Shown here piece by piece: positions 40,317 to 41,918 of a stretch of 41,918 nt of DNA. Positions within the stretch are counted from its first letter, which is position 1; every line of letters starts with the position of its first letter. The DNA is from Clostridia bacterium (lineage in GTDB: Bacteria > Bacillota > Clostridia > Oscillospirales > Acutalibacteraceae), in assembly GCA_017435865.1 (NCBI GenBank), contig JAFSEF010000045.1, positions 1-41,918 on the forward strand, written 5' to 3'. Both the position numbers and the translations under genes were made by a program. The notes beneath the pieces were generated by a model. That model saw only the letters and a list, made by a program, of their open reading frames with translations. It was not told the DNA's origin and ran no database searches.

Positions 40317-40326
40317 GACCGCCTGA
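40317..40326 (-). terminator. Half copy of the dispersed terminator, cut by the IS
   Basis: GACCGCCTGA, preceded by six A, equals the left arm of copies 1-3. The matching TCAAGCGGTC is absent because the IS begins 6 nt later (40332). The partner arm, and the minus-strand gene it served, should lie beyond the right end of the window. Confidence 0.7.
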
Positions 40327-40390
40327 ACAAATTGATGTGCCCCCTGTCAAGTAGACAGACGAAATAACAAAAATCGTAGTTAATCCATCC

Positions 40391-40426
40391 ATTCCCCATC
40401 CCTCCTGTACAGGAGGGATGGGGAAT
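40391..40426. repeat. Perfect 36-bp palindrome inside the IS
   Basis: Half 40391-40408 (ATTCCCCATCCCTCCTGT) is followed by its exact reverse complement to 40426, with no spacer. It begins 33 nt inside the IS left repeat and ends 2 nt before the orfB stop. As RNA it would be a very stable hairpin without a U-tract, perhaps blocking transcription entering from outside. Confidence 0.85.
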
Positions 40427-40428
40427 TC

Positions 40429-41325
40429 TCATGCGGCGTATGCTGTATGGTATTCCATTGGTGTCATACAATGTAGTTTTAATTGGTATCTTTTTGTATT
40501 GTAAAATTCTATGTAATTCTCAATAGATTCTGTAAGTTCTTTCTCTGAATAAAACTTTTTAAGGTAATACATTTCTGATTTTAGCAGTCCCCAATAACCT
40601 TCCATTGGTCCGTTATCTATGCACTTTCCTACTCTTGACATACTTTGCCGCATTCCGGCTTCCATTAACTTGTTATGGAAGGTTTTGTTTGTATACTGAA
40701 ATCCTCTGTCACTGTGAAACAGCGGATGTGCATCAGGGTTCTTTTGTACAGCTTCATCAAATGTTTCAAATACTAACGGATTGTTGTTGCTTGTTCCTAT
40801 CTTGTACGCTACTATTCTTCTGTCATAAAGGTCAAGTATTGCACTCAGGTACACTTTTTTAACCTCTGTTCCTACATAGTATTTGAATTCCGTTACATCT
40901 GTAAGCCATTTCTCATTCGGTGCATCTGCATAGAATTCTCTGTTTAATACATTCTCTGCAACCATTTCAGGCTTTGAATATATGTAATTGTATTTCTTCT
41001 TTCTGCATACTGATTTCAGATGTAATATCTGCATTAATCTTCGTATTCTTTTCTTGTTGTAGTGTGTTTCTTTCTCTCTGTTAAGAGTTATTGTCATCTG
41101 TCTGTATCCGAGAATACCGTTCTGTTCCTCATAAAGCTCTTTTATCCACTCAATTATCTGTTCATTTTCTAATTGTTTTGAGCTCGGTTCTCTTCTTAAC
41201 CATTTGTAGTATGATGAACGGTTTATGTGAAGCTTTGCACACAATTTCTCTATCGGATATTTCTCTGTTTTATTCAGATATTGTATTGCATTGTATTCAT
41301 CCTCTTGTCTTACTCCGCTTACCAA
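40429..41325 (-). CDS. IS3-family transposase OrfB (DDE integrase core)
   Basis: About 298 residues from a TTG at 41325; the same frame is open further upstream to the frameshift site, so it is probably made as an OrfA-OrfB fusion. An N-terminal HTH_21 region (LCAKLHINRSSYYKWLRRE, and GYRQMTITLNRE) precedes the rve core. The DDE triad is visible: Asp in WLTDVTEFKYY, Asp in LFHSDRGFQYTNK, and Glu in NGPMEGYWGLLKSEMYY. The C-terminal IEFYNTKRYQLKLHCMTPMEY is the family's standard end. It catalyses copy-out/paste-in transposition of the element. All key residues are present, so the enzyme looks active. Confidence 0.93.
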   Translation of the reverse strand: MVSGVRQEDEYNAIQYLNKTEKYPIEKLCAKLHINRSSYYKWLRREPSSKQLENEQIIEWIKELYEEQNGILGYRQMTITLNREKETHYNKKRIRRLMQILHLKSVCRKKKYNYIYSKPEMVAENVLNREFYADAPNEKWLTDVTEFKYYVGTEVKKVYLSAILDLYDRRIVAYKIGTSNNNPLVFETFDEAVQKNPDAHPLFHSDRGFQYTNKTFHNKLMEAGMRQSMSRVGKCIDNGPMEGYWGLLKSEMYYLKKFYSEKELTESIENYIEFYNTKRYQLKLHCMTPMEYHTAYAA

Positions 41326-41846
41326 CCGCCTCCTCTCAATTCCCTCAATTTTTTTAACAGGGCTATCTCCATTTCCTGATCCTTTATCTTTGCCTGTAAT
41401 ATCTTGTTTTCCTGACGAAGACGGTCTTCTTCTGTAAGCTCACTTTCAGGCTTTGCTTTTCCTCGTCTGTCTGTTAAGCCTTCTACTCCTTTTTCCTCGT
41501 ATTTTCTTACCCAGGCATATATCTGTTGATATGAAACATTGTATGTTTCTACTGTTAACCCATAATCTTTTCCGTGTTCTATACAGAATGCTACTATCTC
41601 TGCTCGTTCTTCCTGTGTGGTCTTTCTTCCTTTGGTCATATATATTTCTCCTTTGGCGGAACTGCGTTCCCTGAATTCTTTATGACCATTATACCACATT
41701 ATCCAGTTTCTGAGTTGTCGATCGCTTAAAATATTATATTTTTTGCAGATTGCTTGCAAACTTCCTTTTCCTGCAAGGTAATCTTGTACGGCTTGCATTT
41801 TTAACTCTTTTGAATATTTCTTGTTCTTGTGACTTGTTCTTGGCAT
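41319..41846 (-). CDS. IS3-family transposase OrfA (double HTH, leucine-zipper end)
   Basis: 175 residues, with GGGGGA 8 nt before the ATG at 41846. Two helix-turn-helix units, as in IS150 OrfA: residues 10-45 (YSKELKMQAVQDYLAGKGSL) and 75-125 (TTQEERAEIVAFCIEHGKDY, SYQQIYAWVRKYEEKGVEGL). A coiled coil closes the protein (EEDRLRQENKILQAKIKDQE). It should bind the terminal repeats. A run of seven A (minus strand, 41355-41349), in the codon context TTA AAA AAA TTG near the end of the ORF, is a likely -1 slippery site. Shifting there leads straight into the OrfB frame. A GAGGAGG follows and could act as a stimulatory internal ribosome-binding sequence. Confidence 0.92.
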   Translation of the reverse strand: MPRTSHKNKKYSKELKMQAVQDYLAGKGSLQAICKKYNILSDRQLRNWIMWYNGHKEFRERSSAKGEIYMTKGRKTTQEERAEIVAFCIEHGKDYGLTVETYNVSYQQIYAWVRKYEEKGVEGLTDRRGKAKPESELTEEDRLRQENKILQAKIKDQEMEIALLKKLRELRGGGW

Positions 41847-41918
41847 AGAATAATCCCCCTAAAGTAATCTTGAAATTTTTTGTTATTTCAAGTGTCTACT
41901 TTAAGGGGATTATATCAA

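Larger units (their letters stand above)
40332..41918 (-). mobile_element. IS3-family (IS150-group-like) insertion sequence, complete
   Basis: 1587 bp with imperfect terminal inverted repeats of 26 bp: 40332-40357 (TTGATGTGCCCCCTGTCAAG...) and 41893-41918, 19 of 26 positions identical, including TTGAT at the tip and AAGTAGACA inside. Two overlapping minus-strand ORFs encode an HTH protein and a DDE integrase-type transposase in different frames. A target duplication cannot be checked because the window ends at the element's tip. The window end at an IS tip suggests an assembly break at a multicopy repeat. Confidence 0.9.

Overview
The window looks like chromosome of a gut-type, low-to-mid GC Firmicute of the class Clostridia (Ruminococcaceae/Oscillospiraceae-like). 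The reasons are AGGAGG-type ribosome sites, TTGACA/TATAAT promoters, NhaC and GPH transporters, DUF4143 ATPases, CotH proteins with InlB repeats, XRE/zinc-ribbon regulators and a dense set of glycoside hydrolases. No rRNA, tRNA, CRISPR array or prophage was seen. Genus-level placement is not possible from this sequence alone.

Layout. 1-4576 (minus strand): a probable four-gene operon of zinc-ribbon membrane protein, Big2 membrane-anchored protein, GPH-type sugar symporter and a TetR regulator whose 3' end is fused to the tail of an unrelated surface protein. 4642-7897 (plus): GNAT acetyltransferase, AGE-family sugar epimerase and M18 aminopeptidase. 8079-8605: a compact promoter-to-terminator unit encoding two very small acidic proteins with amphipathic helices. 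8656-8787: a strongly structured gene-free element. 8831-10247 (minus): NfeD and SPFH membrane proteins. 10546-13643 (minus): GH36-like alpha-galactosidase and GH33 sialidase under one promoter. 13764-18029 (minus): NhaC antiporter with an unusual secreted acidic N-terminal extension, and a GH95-like hydrolase. 18123-21123 (minus): CotH protein and DUF4474 lipoprotein.

21280-27374 (minus) is a tight four-gene carbohydrate operon: secreted clan GH-A hydrolase, secreted beta-helix protein with GH110-like features, DUF1349 protein and cytoplasmic GH31. 27509-31164 (plus): histidine phosphatase, patatin lipase, MATE exporter, a 25-residue chimeric remnant ORF and a SUFU-domain protein. 31194-36511 (minus) carries two XRE regulators, a GH5 enzyme, an AraC regulator and an APH-type kinase. 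36677-38096 (plus) is a DUF4143 ATPase whose promoter is bracketed by two 34-bp direct repeats. 38255-39819 (minus) is an ECF sigma factor with a long C-terminal extension and a perfect 24-bp palindrome in its leader. The window ends exactly at the outer end of an IS3-family (IS150-like) element, 40332-41918, which has inserted into a copy of a dispersed terminator.

How it fits together. Sialidase, alpha-galactosidase, GH95-like, GH31, GH5, GH-A and beta-helix proteins with an AGE epimerase and a GPH symporter point to growth on host or plant oligosaccharides. Most of the hydrolases lack signal peptides, so much of the cleavage probably happens inside the cell after uptake. The right third is richer in regulators, dispersed repeats and a mobile element. 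The points most worth a second look are the small amphipathic-protein pair and its resemblance to C-terminal tails of surface proteins here, the sigma-factor locus with its palindrome, the repeat-bracketed promoter, the terminator family hit by the IS, and two apparent deletion junctions.
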